Assembly (NCBI GenBank): GCA_024508355.1
Contig: JAMZEJ010000001.1
Coordinates: 186,001 to 250,000, forward strand
Origin: Rhizosaccharibacter radicis
GTDB lineage: Bacteria; Pseudomonadota; Alphaproteobacteria; Acetobacterales; Acetobacteraceae
Length of the DNA stretch: 64,000 nucleotides
Direction of reading: 5' to 3'
Below, piece after piece: positions 1 through 8,847 of this stretch. The notes beneath the pieces are model-generated. The model had not been told where the DNA came from. It was given only the letters and a program-made list of their open reading frames with translations, and searched no databases. Position 1 is the first letter of the stretch. Each line of letters begins with the position of its first letter. Made by a program: the position numbers and the translations under genes.

Positions 1-2105
1 CGTGGCAGCCGCACGACGAACCGTGCGCCGATCACCCGGCCTTCCGGATCGAGCCGGTTTTCGGCGCGGATCTGGCCGCGCAGCGCGTCCACGATCTGCC
101 GGCTGATGCTGAGCCCGAGTCCGGAATGCTGGCCGAAATTCTCGCTGGCCGGGCGTTCGGAATAGAAACGGTCGAAGATGCTGTCGAGCTTGGCCGGCGG
201 GATGCCCGGTCCCTCGTCGCTCACCGACACCTCGATCATGCCGCCGGATTCGGCGGCGCCCAGCACGATGCGTCCGTTGGGCGGCGAGAACGAGGCCGCG
301 TTGCCCAGCAGGTTGCGCAGCACCTGCACCAGGCGGTCCTCCACGGCCTGCACGGCGAGCCCGCGCTGCCCCTTCTCGGCCGCCCGCTCGCCCAGGCCGG
401 GCACGTCGAGCACCATGATCGGGTCGCCCTCCTTGCGCGTCGCCTGGTTGATCTCCGCCAGCACGGACAACATCGGCACCACCTCCACCGGCTCGGTGGT
501 GGCGCGGGAGAGTTCGGCATCCACCCGGCTCGCGTCCGAGATGTCGGTGATCAGCCGGTCGAGCCGGCGCACGTCCTGGTGGATGATGGCGAGCAGCCGG
601 CGCTGCTGGTTCAGGTCCTCGATGCGCGACAGCGTTTCGATCGCCGACCGGATGGACGACAGCGGGTTCTTGATCTCGTGGCTCACGTCGGCCGCGAAGC
701 GCTCGATCGCGTCCATGCGCGCCCACAGCTCGCGCGCGCTGCCGTCCAGCGCCTCGGCCAGCTCGCCGATCTCGTCGCGGCGGCTCAGGAGGCGGGAGGG
801 AACGCCGCCGGTCCGCCCGACCCCTTCGCGCATGGTATGGGCGGCGATCGCCAGCCGGAGCAGCGGCCGGGCGATGGTGAGCGACAGGTACCAGCTCAGC
901 AGCACGGTGAGCAGCAGCGCGATGCCGAACAACAGGAGGATGGAGAAGCGCACCGCGAACAGCGAACGGTCCACGCCGCGCGCTTCGCGCGTGAGCTGGA
1001 TGATGCCGACCGTGTGTCCGTCATGCGCCACCGGCTCGGCCACCGTCACCAGCAGCCGGCGGTCGCCGGTGCGGCGGATGAAGGGGGGCGTTTCCGAGCT
1101 GTCGGCCTCGCCGACCCGCAGCTGCTGGCGCACGTCGGGCTGCGCGTCTGGATCGGCGTTGGGACCGAGCGTGCTGACCTGCACCGCGCGCGGACGCGGC
1201 AGCAGGCTGAGCAGCCGGTCGTAGATCCGTTCCAGCACCACCCCGAACGACCGGTCGGGCAGAGACACGCGCGCGGGTTCGCCCGTTTCCGCGGCGGGAG
1301 CGGCCGCGCCACGGGACGACGAACCGGCGGGAGCCTTGCCGGGCGCGGCGCGGTCGGGCTTTGCGGGATCGTCCCGTGTCGCAGGCGCGTCCATCAGGCT
1401 GTCGGCGATCACCTGTCCATCGGGCGCGAACAGCTTGGCCTGGGCGCTCGGGCTCGGCTCGGTGAGGCGCAGCAGAAGCGGACGCGCCAGGGACGGCACC
1501 AGCGTGAAGGCATCCGCCTCCATCACCGCCGGCGTGCTGCCTCCGCCCGGGGTGGTGTCGCCGACGCCGTGGCGCGCCCTTCGGCCAGCCGCCCCCCCGG
1601 CACGATCCTCGGGAACGCTCGGGGAAGGCTGCACCGCCGCCTGGCCCAGGGCCCCGGCATAGATGCGCGCTTGCTCGCGCAGCGCGCTGACCTCCGCTTC
1701 CAGCAGGCTGTTCTGGAACTGGTTCAGGTAGAGCAGGGTCGCCACCAGCAGCACCAGCGGCACCACGTTCACCAGCAGCACGCGCCGGGTCATCGGCGGC
1801 ACCCAGCGGCTGCGCGCCGTGCCGGTCACCGCGGATCTGGTCGCGGCGTCGGGAGCGCCGTGTCGGGATGCCCGGCCGCCCCGCCGGCCGCTTCCCCGGT
1901 CGTTCGGCGGAGCAGGCCCTCCGCCGGCCCCGGCGTGGCGGGAAGCGTCCTCAGGCGGGAGCGGCGGCATGCCACCGGATCCGTCCGGGGACGAGCCTTT
2001 CCCGGCATCCCCCGGCCTGTCGCCCGGCGCGCTCCCGGGACCATCCGCCGGCGCGTCTCGTCGCGCGCTTCCGGACAGGGCCGGAGGCGTGTCTCGGGCC
2101 GCCAT
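1..2105 (-). CDS. chvG: ChvG-like sensor histidine kinase, truncated by the window edge
   Basis: Membrane histidine kinase, partner of the ChvI regulator encoded 38 bp upstream; the ChvG/ChvI pair controls acid and envelope-stress responses in alphaproteobacteria (family knowledge). From the ATG at 2105 the visible order is: a Pro/Gly/Asp-rich N-terminal tail (about residues 1-104), first membrane segment after MTRRVLLVN (about 105-125), periplasmic sensing region, second membrane segment (about 378-405), HAMP, the H-box VSHEIKNPLSS (His near 476), an ATPase domain with NLLGNA, DEGPGIPP and GLGLSISRQ, and the end still in frame at base 1. An ATG at 1793 directly before the first membrane segment is a plausible alternative start. 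The periplasmic part contains two low-complexity stretches that look like insertions. Only the last few residues are missing. Confidence 0.85.
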   Translation of the reverse strand, partial: MAARDTPPALSGSARRDAPADGPGSAPGDRPGDAGKGSSPDGSGGMPPLPPEDASRHAGAGGGPAPPNDRGSGRRGGRASRHGAPDAATRSAVTGTARSRWVPPMTRRVLLVNVVPLVLLVATLLYLNQFQNSLLEAEVSALREQARIYAGALGQAAVQPSPSVPEDRAGGAAGRRARHGVGDTTPGGGSTPAVMEADAFTLVPSLARPLLLRLTEPSPSAQAKLFAPDGQVIADSLMDAPATRDDPAKPDRAAPGKAPAGSSSRGAAAPAAETGEPARVSLPDRSFGVVLERIYDRLLSLLPRPRAVQVSTLGPNADPDAQPDVRQQLRVGEADSSETPPFIRRTGDRRLLVTVAEPVAHDGHTVGIIQLTREARGVDRSLFAVRFSILLLFGIALLLTVLLSWYLSLTIARPLLRLAIAAHTMREGVGRTGGVPSRLLSRRDEIGELAEALDGSARELWARMDAIERFAADVSHEIKNPLSSIRSAIETLSRIEDLNQQRRLLAIIHQDVRRLDRLITDISDASRVDAELSRATTEPVEVVPMLSVLAEINQATRKEGDPIMVLDVPGLGERAAEKGQRGLAVQAVEDRLVQVLRNLLGNAASFSPPNGRIVLGAAESGGMIEVSVSDEGPGIPPAKLDSIFDRFYSERPASENFGQHSGLGLSISRQIVDALRGQIRAENRLDPEGRVIGARFVVRLP

Positions 2106-2143
2106 CCGCGCGGCTCGCCGTTGCCGGACCGGTTCCCGGGTCC

Positions 2144-2854
2144 TCAATCCTCCTTGTAGCGGTAGCCGATGCCGTAGAGCGTCTCGATGTGGTTGAAGCT
2201 GTCGTCCACCTGCCGGAACTTCTTGCGGACGCGCTTGATGTGGCTGTCGATGGTGCGATCGTCCACGTAGATGTTCTCGCCATAGGCGGCGTCGATCAGC
2301 TGGTCGCGGGACTTCACCAGCCCCGGGCGGGACGCCAGCGCCTTCACCAGCAGGAACTCGGTCACGGTGAGCTGGATGTCGGCGCCGCGCCACAGGCACT
2401 GGTGCCGGGTCTCGTCGAGCGAAAGCTCGCCCCGGGTGAGGATGCCGGCCGGCACCGCGCCGGCCGCCTCGGCGCGCAGGGTCTCGTTGCGGCGGAGCAG
2501 GGCGCGGATGCGTTCCAGCAGCAGCCGCTGGCTGAACGGCTTGGTGATGTAGTCGTCCGCGCCGAGACGCAGTCCCATGAGCTGGTCCACCTCCTCGTCC
2601 TTGGAGGTGAGGAAAATCACCGGGAGCTGCGAGCGGACGCGCAGCCGCTGCAACAGCTCCATGCCGTCCATGCGCGGCATCTTGATGTCCAGCACCGCCA
2701 GGTCGGGCGGACGCGACGACAGGCCGGCCAGGGCGCTTTCGCCGTCCGTGTAGGTGCGCACCCCGAACCCTTCCGCTTCCAGGGTCATGGACACGGAGGT
2801 GAGGATGTTGCGGTCGTCGTCGACCAGCGCGATCGTGTGCTTCGTCGGCTCCAT
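2144..2854 (-). CDS. chvI: ChvI-like OmpR-family response regulator
   Basis: DNA-binding response regulator of 236 aa, the usual ChvI length. The receiver domain starts with [15 protein letters not shown] (acidic pocket), has the phospho-acceptor Asp in [11 protein letters not shown] (about residue 56), and the conserved LTSKDEE and KPFSQRLL segments (Thr and Lys switch residues). The C-terminal winged helix ends in [10 protein letters not shown] and GIGYRY, typical of the OmpR/PhoB class. The N-terminal segment and KPFSQR are especially ChvI-like. It lies immediately upstream of the kinase gene on the same strand, so the two are probably co-transcribed. The ATG at 2854 fits the start of the receiver fold. 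Confidence 0.93.
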   Translation of the reverse strand: MEPTKHTIALVDDDRNILTSVSMTLEAEGFGVRTYTDGESALAGLSSRPPDLAVLDIKMPRMDGMELLQRLRVRSQLPVIFLTSKDEEVDQLMGLRLGADDYITKPFSQRLLLERIRALLRRNETLRAEAAGAVPAGILTRGELSLDETRHQCLWRGADIQLTVTEFLLVKALASRPGLVKSRDQLIDAAYGENIYVDDRTIDSHIKRVRKKFRQVDDSFNHIETLYGIGYRYKED

Positions 2855-3446
2855 GTCGCGGCCTTTGCGTTTCGGGGTCGATCAACCGGCCGGCGTCCGG
2901 GCGGCGGAAGGAAATTTCTGCCGGATCGTGCGCGGGATGTCGGGTTCCCGACAATGCCCCACGGCCGGGCTGTCTCCAAATCGACACCCGGGGCCGGACG
3001 GGCATGGCCTGCGCGGGACCGGCACGCTCCGGTCGCGGGCGGCGGGCCGGGCGCTCCCGGACCCGATCCCGGTCGCCCGCGACCGGAGCGGACGCGGCCA
3101 TCGGCGCGCCCGGCAGGGTCGTCCGGTGGCCGCGGGTCCGGCCGGTGCCCGGATGTCGCTCGATGATGCGGACGGAAACGAGGATGGCGGCCCCGCGACG
3201 CCCGCGGCGTGACGCGCGCAACGGTCCGAGCCGCAGGCACTCCGTCTTCCGGCCGCGAAGGTGCGAGACCGGTCGGGTCGCGCCCGACGGCCTCCGGTCG
3301 ACGGACCCGACCGGAACCTCCGGAGGCGCGCCCGGTCGCACCGAACCGTCGCCGGAGCCATGGGCGGCCAGTCGTTTCCCATCCGGCCGCCGGTGCGCGG
3401 GAAGGTTCCCTTGTTGGGAACGGTGGCCTCGCCTACTTGGTGGCCC
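2855..3446. other. 592-bp GC-rich spacer between chvI and grpE
   Basis: Divergent spacer holding the promoters of chvI (minus) and grpE (plus). I see no convincing gene: open frames here are Arg/Gly/Pro-rich and look like high-GC noise. hrcA, often located just before grpE in this class, is not here, and no CIRCE element (TTAGCACTC-N9-GAGTGCTAA) is visible. Confidence 0.6.
3405..3421. promoter_or_regulatory. 6-bp inverted repeat before grpE
   Basis: GTTCCC-TTGTT-GGGAAC, a perfect 6-bp dyad with a 5-bp spacer that ends 25 bp before the first grpE start codon. Its position fits an operator or a short leader hairpin in the grpE promoter or 5' UTR. It does not match CIRCE. Function is inferred from position only. 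Confidence 0.35.
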
Positions 3447-4211
3447 ATGAACCCCGACCACGATCCCGTTCCGGACCCCATGACCAGTTCCGCCCATCCT
3501 TCCGACACCGACCGGTTCCCCTTCGGCGCGACCCGCGAGCACGCGGATGGCGGCGGCACGGCCGCTTCCGGCACGGAGCCGGATGCCGGCGCGGATACGG
3601 CCGCGAGCAGCGAGGCGGTGATGCAGGCGGCGGCCGAGCGCATCAAGACGCTGGAGGCCGAGCTGGCCGAGATGCGCGACAAGTGGATGCGCTCGGAAGC
3701 CGAAACACAGAACGTGCGCGCCCGCGGCCGGCGCGAGGCGGAGGATGCCCGGCAGTTCGCGGTCCAGAAGTTCGCCCGTGACGTGGTGGAAGCGGCCGAG
3801 AATCTCCGCCGGGGCCTGCAATCCTTGCCCGCCGCCGGCACGGACGACAGCCCGCTGCTCACCAAGCTGCGGGAGGGCTTCGAGGGGGTGGAGCGTTCCT
3901 TCACCGGCATCCTGGAACGCAACGGCATCTCCGGCGCCGATCCGACGGGAGCGCCGTTCGACGCCAACCTCCACCAGGCGATGGCGGAGCAGCCCACCGC
4001 CGATCATCCGCCCGGCACGGTGATCCAGAGCTGGAGCTCGGCCTGGACCCTGAATGGCCGCCTGTTGAAGCCGGCGATGGTGGTGGTGGCCAAGGCCCCG
4101 GATGTGCCCGCTTCATCTTCCGCCCCCGCGGCCCAGCCCGCTCCGGACGCCGGCGAAACGGCAGGCGCGGACGCGCCACGCGCGGCACCGAACTTCGACC
4201 GCACGGTCTGA
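3447..4211 (+). CDS. grpE: GrpE nucleotide exchange factor for DnaK
   Basis: Cytosolic co-chaperone that releases ADP from DnaK. 254 aa from the ATG at 3447; a second ATG at 3480 (MTSSAHP) would give 243 aa and is equally possible. After an acidic, disordered N-terminus comes the long coiled coil (AERIKTLEAELAEMRDKWMR, then AETQNVRARGRREAEDARQF), followed by the beta domain with FDANLHQAM and PPGTVIQSW, the GrpE signature region. The Ala/Pro-rich C-terminal tail (about 35 aa) is longer than usual. It lies 216 bp upstream of dnaK in the same direction, the classic grpE-dnaK-dnaJ order. Confidence 0.93.
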   Translation: MNPDHDPVPDPMTSSAHPSDTDRFPFGATREHADGGGTAASGTEPDAGADTAASSEAVMQAAAERIKTLEAELAEMRDKWMRSEAETQNVRARGRREAEDARQFAVQKFARDVVEAAENLRRGLQSLPAAGTDDSPLLTKLREGFEGVERSFTGILERNGISGADPTGAPFDANLHQAMAEQPTADHPPGTVIQSWSSAWTLNGRLLKPAMVVVAKAPDVPASSSAPAAQPAPDAGETAGADAPRAAPNFDRTV

Positions 4212-4288
4212 GGCAGGCCTCCCCCGGCGGGGAGAGTGGCGGAATCCGCTTCCGGCGTGTCGGGACGGCACCGATCGCGCCCGCAGGG

Positions 4289-4315
4289 CTTGCCCGCTCC
4301 CCCCGTCCTTCATAC
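4289..4315 (+). promoter_or_regulatory. Possible RpoH (sigma-32) type promoter for dnaK
   Basis: CTTGCCC at 4289-4295, 13-bp spacer, then TTCATAC at 4309-4315. This partly matches the heat-shock promoter pattern CTTGAAA-N13-CCCATNT: CTTG is exact, the spacer is correct, and CAT is present in the -10. It is placed 112 bp before dnaK, so dnaK could be transcribed independently of grpE. Only a motif match by eye. Confidence 0.35.
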
Positions 4316-4427
4316 ATGGTCGCGGTGCAGTTTTCCGTTGCCGCGCCCCACGCTGCGCACGGCAAACGTTCCATAGGGCTTCGTCCGGTGCTTCGGGCCG
4401 CACGGAGCCGCTGACAAGGAGAAGAAC

Positions 4428-6335
4428 ATGAGCAAGGTCATCGGCATCGACCTCGGCACTACGAACTCGTGCGTGTCCATCCGCGAGGGCGACGAGAACC
4501 GGGTCATCGAGAACAGCGAAGGTGCCCGCACCACCCCCTCCATGGTGGCGTTCACCGAGAGCGGCGAGCGGCTGGTGGGCCAGAGCGCCAAGCGCCAGGC
4601 CGTCACCAATCCCACCAACACCCTGTACGCCGTGAAGCGCCTGATCGGGCGCCGCTTCGAGGACCCGACCGTCGAGAAGGATCGCGGCCTGGTGCCCTAC
4701 GGCATCGTGCGCGGCGAGAACGGCGATGCCTGGGTCGAGGCCCGCGGCCAGAAGTACGCCCCCTCGCAGATCAGCGCCTTCGTGCTGGGCAAGATGAAGG
4801 AAACCGCCGAGACCTATCTCGGCGAGCCGGTGAGCCAGGCGGTGATCACCGTGCCGGCCTACTTCAACGACGCCCAGCGGCAGGCGACCAAGGATGCCGG
4901 CCGCATCGCCGGCCTCGAGGTGCTGCGCATCATCAACGAGCCGACGGCGGCAGCGCTCGCCTACGGCATGGACCGCAACAACAAGGACGGCACCATCGCG
5001 GTGTACGACCTGGGCGGCGGCACGTTCGACGTGTCCGTACTGGAGATCTCGGACGGCGTGGTGGAGGTGAAGTCCACCAACGGCGACACCTTCCTCGGCG
5101 GCGAGGATTTCGACGCGCGGGTGATCGATTATCTCGCGGACGAGTTCAAGCGCGAGCAGGGCATCGACCTGCGCGCCGACAAGCTCGCCCTGCAGCGGCT
5201 GAAGGAAGCGGCCGAGAAGGCCAAGATCGAGCTTTCCTCCTCGAAGGAAACCGAGATCAACCTGCCCTTCATCACCGCCGACGCCACCGGGCCGAAGCAC
5301 CTCGTGCTCAAGCTCAGCCGCGCCAAGCTCGAGAGCCTGGTGGACGACCTGATCCAGCGCACGCTCGGGCCGTGCAAGGCGGCGCTGAAGGACGCGTCGG
5401 TGTCGGCCGGCGAGATCGACGAGGTGATCCTGGTGGGCGGCATGACCCGCATGCCCAAGGTCATCGAGACGGTGAAGCAGTTCTTCGGCAAGGAGCCGGC
5501 GCGCAACGTGAACCCCGACGAGGTGGTCGCCATCGGCGCCGCCGTGCAGGGCGCGGTGCTCAAGGGCGACGTCAAGGACGTGCTGCTGCTCGACGTGACG
5601 CCGCTGTCGCTCGGCATCGAGACGCTGGGCGGCGTGTTCACCCGGCTGATCGACCGCAACACCACCATCCCGACCAAGAAGAGCCAGACCTTCTCCACGG
5701 CCGACGACAACCAGAACGCCGTGACCATCAAGGTCAGCCAGGGCGAACGGGAGATGGCGGCGGACAACAAGCTGCTCGGCCAGTTCGACCTGATGGGCAT
5801 CCCGCCGGCGCCGCGCGGCGTGCCGCAGATCGAGGTGACGTTCGACATCGATGCCAACGGCATCGTGTCGGTGTCCGCGAAGGACAAGGCCACCGGCAAG
5901 GAGCAGCAGATCCGCATCCAGGCCTCCGGCGGCCTGTCGGACGCCGACATCGACCGGATGGTGAAGGAGGCGGAAGCCAACGCCGCCGCCGACAAGGCCA
6001 AGCGCGAAGGCGTGGAAGCCCGCAACCAGGCCGAAAGCCTGGTGCACCAGACCGAGAAGAGCCTGGCCGAGAACGGCGACAAGGTGGGCCCGTCCGAGAA
6101 GGGCGAGGTCGAGATCGCGATCGCCGGGGTGAAGTCGGCGCTGGAAGGCACGGACATCGAAGCGGTGAAGGCGGCGACCGAGCGTCTGGCGCAGGCCTCC
6201 ATGAAGATGGGCGAGGCGCTCTACAAGACCCAGGGCGCGGCCCCGGGCGGCGCGGAAGGCACGACGGCCCCCAACGCCGACGGCAGCGTCGATGCCGAGT
6301 TCGAGGACATCGACGACAAGAAGAAGTCGGCCTGA
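4428..6335 (+). CDS. dnaK: Molecular chaperone DnaK (Hsp70)
   Basis: ATP-dependent Hsp70 chaperone of 635 aa, full length. The actin-like ATPase domain begins [15 protein letters not shown] and contains the phosphate-2 loop [16 protein letters not shown] and the adenosine motif [14 protein letters not shown]. The interdomain linker [16 protein letters not shown] leads into the peptide-binding domain, then a helical lid and an acidic tail ending [12 protein letters not shown], the usual alphaproteobacterial version of the EEVD end. A strong ribosome-binding site (AAGGAG) lies 6 bp before the ATG. It works with GrpE (upstream) and DnaJ (downstream); a long hairpin follows the stop. Confidence 0.98.
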   Translation: MSKVIGIDLGTTNSCVSIREGDENRVIENSEGARTTPSMVAFTESGERLVGQSAKRQAVTNPTNTLYAVKRLIGRRFEDPTVEKDRGLVPYGIVRGENGDAWVEARGQKYAPSQISAFVLGKMKETAETYLGEPVSQAVITVPAYFNDAQRQATKDAGRIAGLEVLRIINEPTAAALAYGMDRNNKDGTIAVYDLGGGTFDVSVLEISDGVVEVKSTNGDTFLGGEDFDARVIDYLADEFKREQGIDLRADKLALQRLKEAAEKAKIELSSSKETEINLPFITADATGPKHLVLKLSRAKLESLVDDLIQRTLGPCKAALKDASVSAGEIDEVILVGGMTRMPKVIETVKQFFGKEPARNVNPDEVVAIGAAVQGAVLKGDVKDVLLLDVTPLSLGIETLGGVFTRLIDRNTTIPTKKSQTFSTADDNQNAVTIKVSQGEREMAADNKLLGQFDLMGIPPAPRGVPQIEVTFDIDANGIVSVSAKDKATGKEQQIRIQASGGLSDADIDRMVKEAEANAAADKAKREGVEARNQAESLVHQTEKSLAENGDKVGPSEKGEVEIAIAGVKSALEGTDIEAVKAATERLAQASMKMGEALYKTQGAAPGGAEGTTAPNADGSVDAEFEDIDDKKKSA

Positions 6336-6360
6336 ACCAGCAGCGCCGATTGATGCGAAA

Positions 6361-6385
6361 CGCCCGCGGCACGGTGCCGCGGGCG
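6361..6385 (+). terminator. Strong hairpin between dnaK and dnaJ
   Basis: Perfect 11-bp stem CGCCCGCGGCA / TGCCGCGGGCG with a CGG loop, starting 26 bp after the dnaK stop. No T-tract follows, so it is either a factor-dependent or partial terminator, or a 3'-end stabiliser that lowers dnaJ relative to dnaK. Structure is certain; role is inferred. Confidence 0.6.
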
Positions 6386-6509
6386 TCATAAACCCCTGCC
6401 CGTGCCCGCGCTCGATGGAGGCGGATGCCGGGCGGCTTCGTCGACCGAACACCAAGACGGACGGGCGCGCCCAAGGATGGGGCGCCGACGGTCCGCCCAC
6501 GGGAACAGC

Positions 6510-7643
6510 ATGGCCAAGCAGGATTTCTACGCGACGCTGGGCGTCGCCCGGGATGCCTCGGCGGACGACCTGAAGAAGGCGTACCGCAAGCTCGCCATGA
6601 AGTACCACCCGGACCGCAATCCGGGCGACACAGCGGCCGAAGCCAAGTTCAAGGAACTGAACGAGGCGTACGACATCCTCAAGGACGATCAGAAGCGCGC
6701 GGCCTACGACCGCTTCGGCCATGCGGCCTTCGAGGGCGGCGGTCCGGGCGCCGGGGGGTTCGGCGGCTTCGAGGGCGGCCTCGGCGACATCTTCGACCAG
6801 ATGTTCGGGGACATGATGGGCGGCGGCCGCCGCGGCGGCCGGCAGCGCACCGGGGCCGATGTCCGCGCCCAGGTGGAGATCAGCCTCCCCGAGGCCTTCA
6901 GCGGCACCAAGATCTCCTTGAAGGTGCCGAGCCGCATCGCGTGCGAGGCGTGCGACGGCACCGGTTCCCAGGACAAGACCCGGAGCGCCGATACCTGCCC
7001 GACATGCCACGGCGCCGGAAAGGTGCGCGCCCAGCAGGGGTTCTTCCTGGTGGAGCGCGCCTGCCCGACCTGCTCGGGCACCGGCAAGATCGTCCGCAAC
7101 CCCTGCAAGGTCTGCCGGGGTGCCGGCACGGTGCAGCGCGAGCGCAACCTGTCCGTCGACATTCCCGCCGGCATCGAGGACGGCACCCGCCTGCGCGTCC
7201 CCGGGCAGGGCGAGGCCGGCGGCCAGGGCGTGCCCAACGGCGACCTCTACGTCCATGTCGGCGTCCGCCCGCACGAGATCTTCCACCGCGACGGCGCCAC
7301 CGTGGTGTGCCGGATGCCGCTCAGCATGACGCGCGCGGCCCTCGGTGGCGAGGTGGAGGTGCCGGTGGTGGACGGCTCGCGCGCCACCATCACCGTGTCG
7401 CCCGGCACCCAGACCGGCGACCAGCAGCGCCTGCGCGGCAAGGGTTTTTCGGTGCTGCGCTCGGCGGCGCGCGGCGACATGTACGTGCAGTTCGCGGTGG
7501 AAACGCCGCGCAAGCTCAGCAGGCGGCAACGCGAGCTTCTGGAAGAATTCGAGCGCGAGGGCGGCGGCGAGACCAACGCCGCCCATCCGGAAACGGAAGG
7601 GTTCTTCGGCAAGGTGCGCGATTTCTTCGAAGGTCGCGGCTGA
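6510..7643 (+). CDS. dnaJ: Chaperone protein DnaJ (Hsp40)
   Basis: Co-chaperone that stimulates DnaK ATP hydrolysis and delivers clients. 377 aa from the ATG at 6510. The J domain starts QDFYATLGV and has the HPD tripeptide at residues 33-35 ([10 protein letters not shown]). A Gly/Phe-rich stretch follows (about 75-115). The zinc-binding region has four CxxCxGxG units ([32 protein letters not shown]), and the C-terminal beta domains contain VPGQGEAG and the GDMYVQF region. Open sequence continues upstream of 6510 but lacks the J-domain start, so 6510 is clear. It lies 174 bp after dnaK. Confidence 0.97.
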   Translation: MAKQDFYATLGVARDASADDLKKAYRKLAMKYHPDRNPGDTAAEAKFKELNEAYDILKDDQKRAAYDRFGHAAFEGGGPGAGGFGGFEGGLGDIFDQMFGDMMGGGRRGGRQRTGADVRAQVEISLPEAFSGTKISLKVPSRIACEACDGTGSQDKTRSADTCPTCHGAGKVRAQQGFFLVERACPTCSGTGKIVRNPCKVCRGAGTVQRERNLSVDIPAGIEDGTRLRVPGQGEAGGQGVPNGDLYVHVGVRPHEIFHRDGATVVCRMPLSMTRAALGGEVEVPVVDGSRATITVSPGTQTGDQQRLRGKGFSVLRSAARGDMYVQFAVETPRKLSRRQRELLEEFEREGGGETNAAHPETEGFFGKVRDFFEGRG

Positions 7644-7654
7644 TGATTGTCATG

Positions 7655-7713
7655 ACAGTCAAGACAAGCTGAAGCGATAGAATCCGCGTGATGTTACGCT
7701 CCATCTTGACTGT
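7655..7713. promoter_or_regulatory. Perfect 10-bp inverted repeat between dnaJ and dapB
   Basis: ACAGTCAAGA at 7655-7664 and its exact complement TCTTGACTGT at 7704-7713, separated by 39 bp. The left arm overlaps a 10-bp palindrome, TGTCATGACA (7648-7657). This is an AT-richer patch just after dnaJ and about 170 bp before dapB. The wide spacing suits two operator half-sites or a long stem better than an intrinsic terminator. A run of nine C follows at 7767-7775. Confidence 0.4.
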
Positions 7714-7884
7714 TGACGTGGAACCACCGCCGGGATGGCCGGTTGTGGGGATGTCCGTGGTGACGTCCCCCCCCCACCCGTGCCACGGACACGTTTGTGC
7801 GGCGCGATCCCCTGGGTCGCGCCGCCGCGCGTTCCGGAGCCATGGCGGCCCGGTTGTCAAGGCGCCCCGAGGGGGACTTTCCTC

Positions 7885-8652
7885 GTGAGGATCGGCATCG
7901 CCGGGATCAACGGCCGCGTCGGGCGGCTCCTGGTGCAGGAAGTGGTCCGGGCTGGCGCGGTGCTGGTCGGCGGCACCTCCCGATCGGGCCTGCCCCTCGA
8001 TGTGCCGGGCGCCCCGGCGGTGATGGATGTCCGTGCCCTCGCCGACGAGTGCGACGCGGTGATCGACTTCACCCATGCCGACACCGTCCGGGCCCATGCG
8101 GCGGCGATGGCCGATGCGCGCACCGTGTGGGTGCTCGGTACCACGGGGCTGTCCAACGCGGCCCAGGAGGCGGTTGAACGTGCCGCGCTGCGCGCGCCCG
8201 TGGTGCAGGCGGCCAATTTCTCCCCGGGCGTCTGCCTGATGAACAGCCTGGCCGCCCGGATGGCGGCAGCCCTTCCCCCTGCGACCTACGACGCCGAGAT
8301 CCTGGAGATGCATCACCGCCAGAAGGTGGACGCGCCGTCCGGCACCGCGCTGGCGCTGGGGCGGGTGGTGGCGGAGGCACGCGGCGCCACCCTGCCCGAG
8401 CTCAGGGATTCCGGCCGCGACGGCCATACCGGCGCCCGGCGCCCGGGCGCGATCGGCTTCGCGGTGCTGCGCGGCGGCCAGGTGGTGGGAGAGCACGCGC
8501 TCAGCTTCACCTCCGATGCCGAGCAGATCACCTTGGAACACCGGGCGTTCGACCGGCGGGTGTTCGCCGCCGGCGCGGTCCGGGCGGCCCTCTGGTGCGC
8601 CGGCCGAGAGCCCGGGCTGTACGGCATGGAGGACGTGCTGGACCTCCGCTGA
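7885..8652 (+). CDS. dapB: 4-hydroxy-tetrahydrodipicolinate reductase DapB
   Basis: Reduces (hydroxy-)tetrahydrodipicolinate with NAD(P)H in the diaminopimelate/lysine branch that feeds peptidoglycan. 255 aa from a GTG at 7885, preceded by GAGGGGG about 9 bp upstream, which favours this start. The N-terminal Rossmann motif is GINGRVGRLL; the catalytic segment EMHHRQKVDAPSGTALALG carries the conserved His pair, Lys and Ser-Gly-Thr of the family; ANFSPGVCLM is also typical. Full length for the family. It stands alone, with metK 195 bp downstream on the same strand. Confidence 0.95.
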   Translation: MRIGIAGINGRVGRLLVQEVVRAGAVLVGGTSRSGLPLDVPGAPAVMDVRALADECDAVIDFTHADTVRAHAAAMADARTVWVLGTTGLSNAAQEAVERAALRAPVVQAANFSPGVCLMNSLAARMAAALPPATYDAEILEMHHRQKVDAPSGTALALGRVVAEARGATLPELRDSGRDGHTGARRPGAIGFAVLRGGQVVGEHALSFTSDAEQITLEHRAFDRRVFAAGAVRAALWCAGREPGLYGMEDVLDLR

Positions 8653-8766
8653 TCGGCGGTCCGGCGCGTCGTCCGGCCGGCGCGCGAGGCGCAGGGGCTA
8701 TTTCACGGCAAATGTCCGTATTATTCCGGGCCACTTCTTGACCCCACGCGAGCTTTCGGCCACATC

Positions 8767-8783
8767 CTGCCGCCGTTCGGCAG
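8767..8783 (+). promoter_or_regulatory. Small hairpin in the metK leader
   Basis: CTGCCG-CCGTT-CGGCAG, a 6-bp stem 64 bp before the metK start. metK leaders of alphaproteobacteria sometimes carry SAM- or SAH-type riboswitches, but I could not match the conserved cores of SAM-II or SAM/SAH motifs here. Recorded as a structured leader only. Confidence 0.25.
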
Positions 8784-8847
8784 TATCAGGCGACCGCGTT
8801 CTCCCCCCGCGGCGCGATCCATGGGCGCCACGCGAGGAGCATTCTTG

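Noticed and set aside
126..2159. A 677-codon plus-strand open frame at the left edge
   Set aside because: Lies opposite the ChvG-like kinase, whose HAMP, H-box and ATPase motifs read clearly on the minus strand.
4113..7586. A 1157-codon open frame on the minus strand opposite dnaK and dnaJ
   Set aside because: Antisense to unmistakable dnaK/dnaJ; His/Ala/Arg-rich with no domain, a product of third-position GC bias.
7709..7727. parS-like sequence GTTGACGTGGAAC near dapB
   Set aside because: The right half ACGTGGAAC matches a parS half-site, but the left half lacks a base and breaks the palindrome. Real parS sites are nearly perfect, and this one is about 19 kb from parAB.
7688..7888. 66-codon open frame between dnaJ and dapB
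   Set aside because: Pro/Arg/Gly-rich, no ribosome-binding site, crosses a run of nine C and overlaps the dapB start; looks non-coding.
8653..8847. Possible SAM-sensing riboswitch in the metK leader
   Set aside because: A small hairpin is present, but I could not find the conserved cores of SAM-II or SAM/SAH motifs. Covariance-model search (Infernal with Rfam) would decide.
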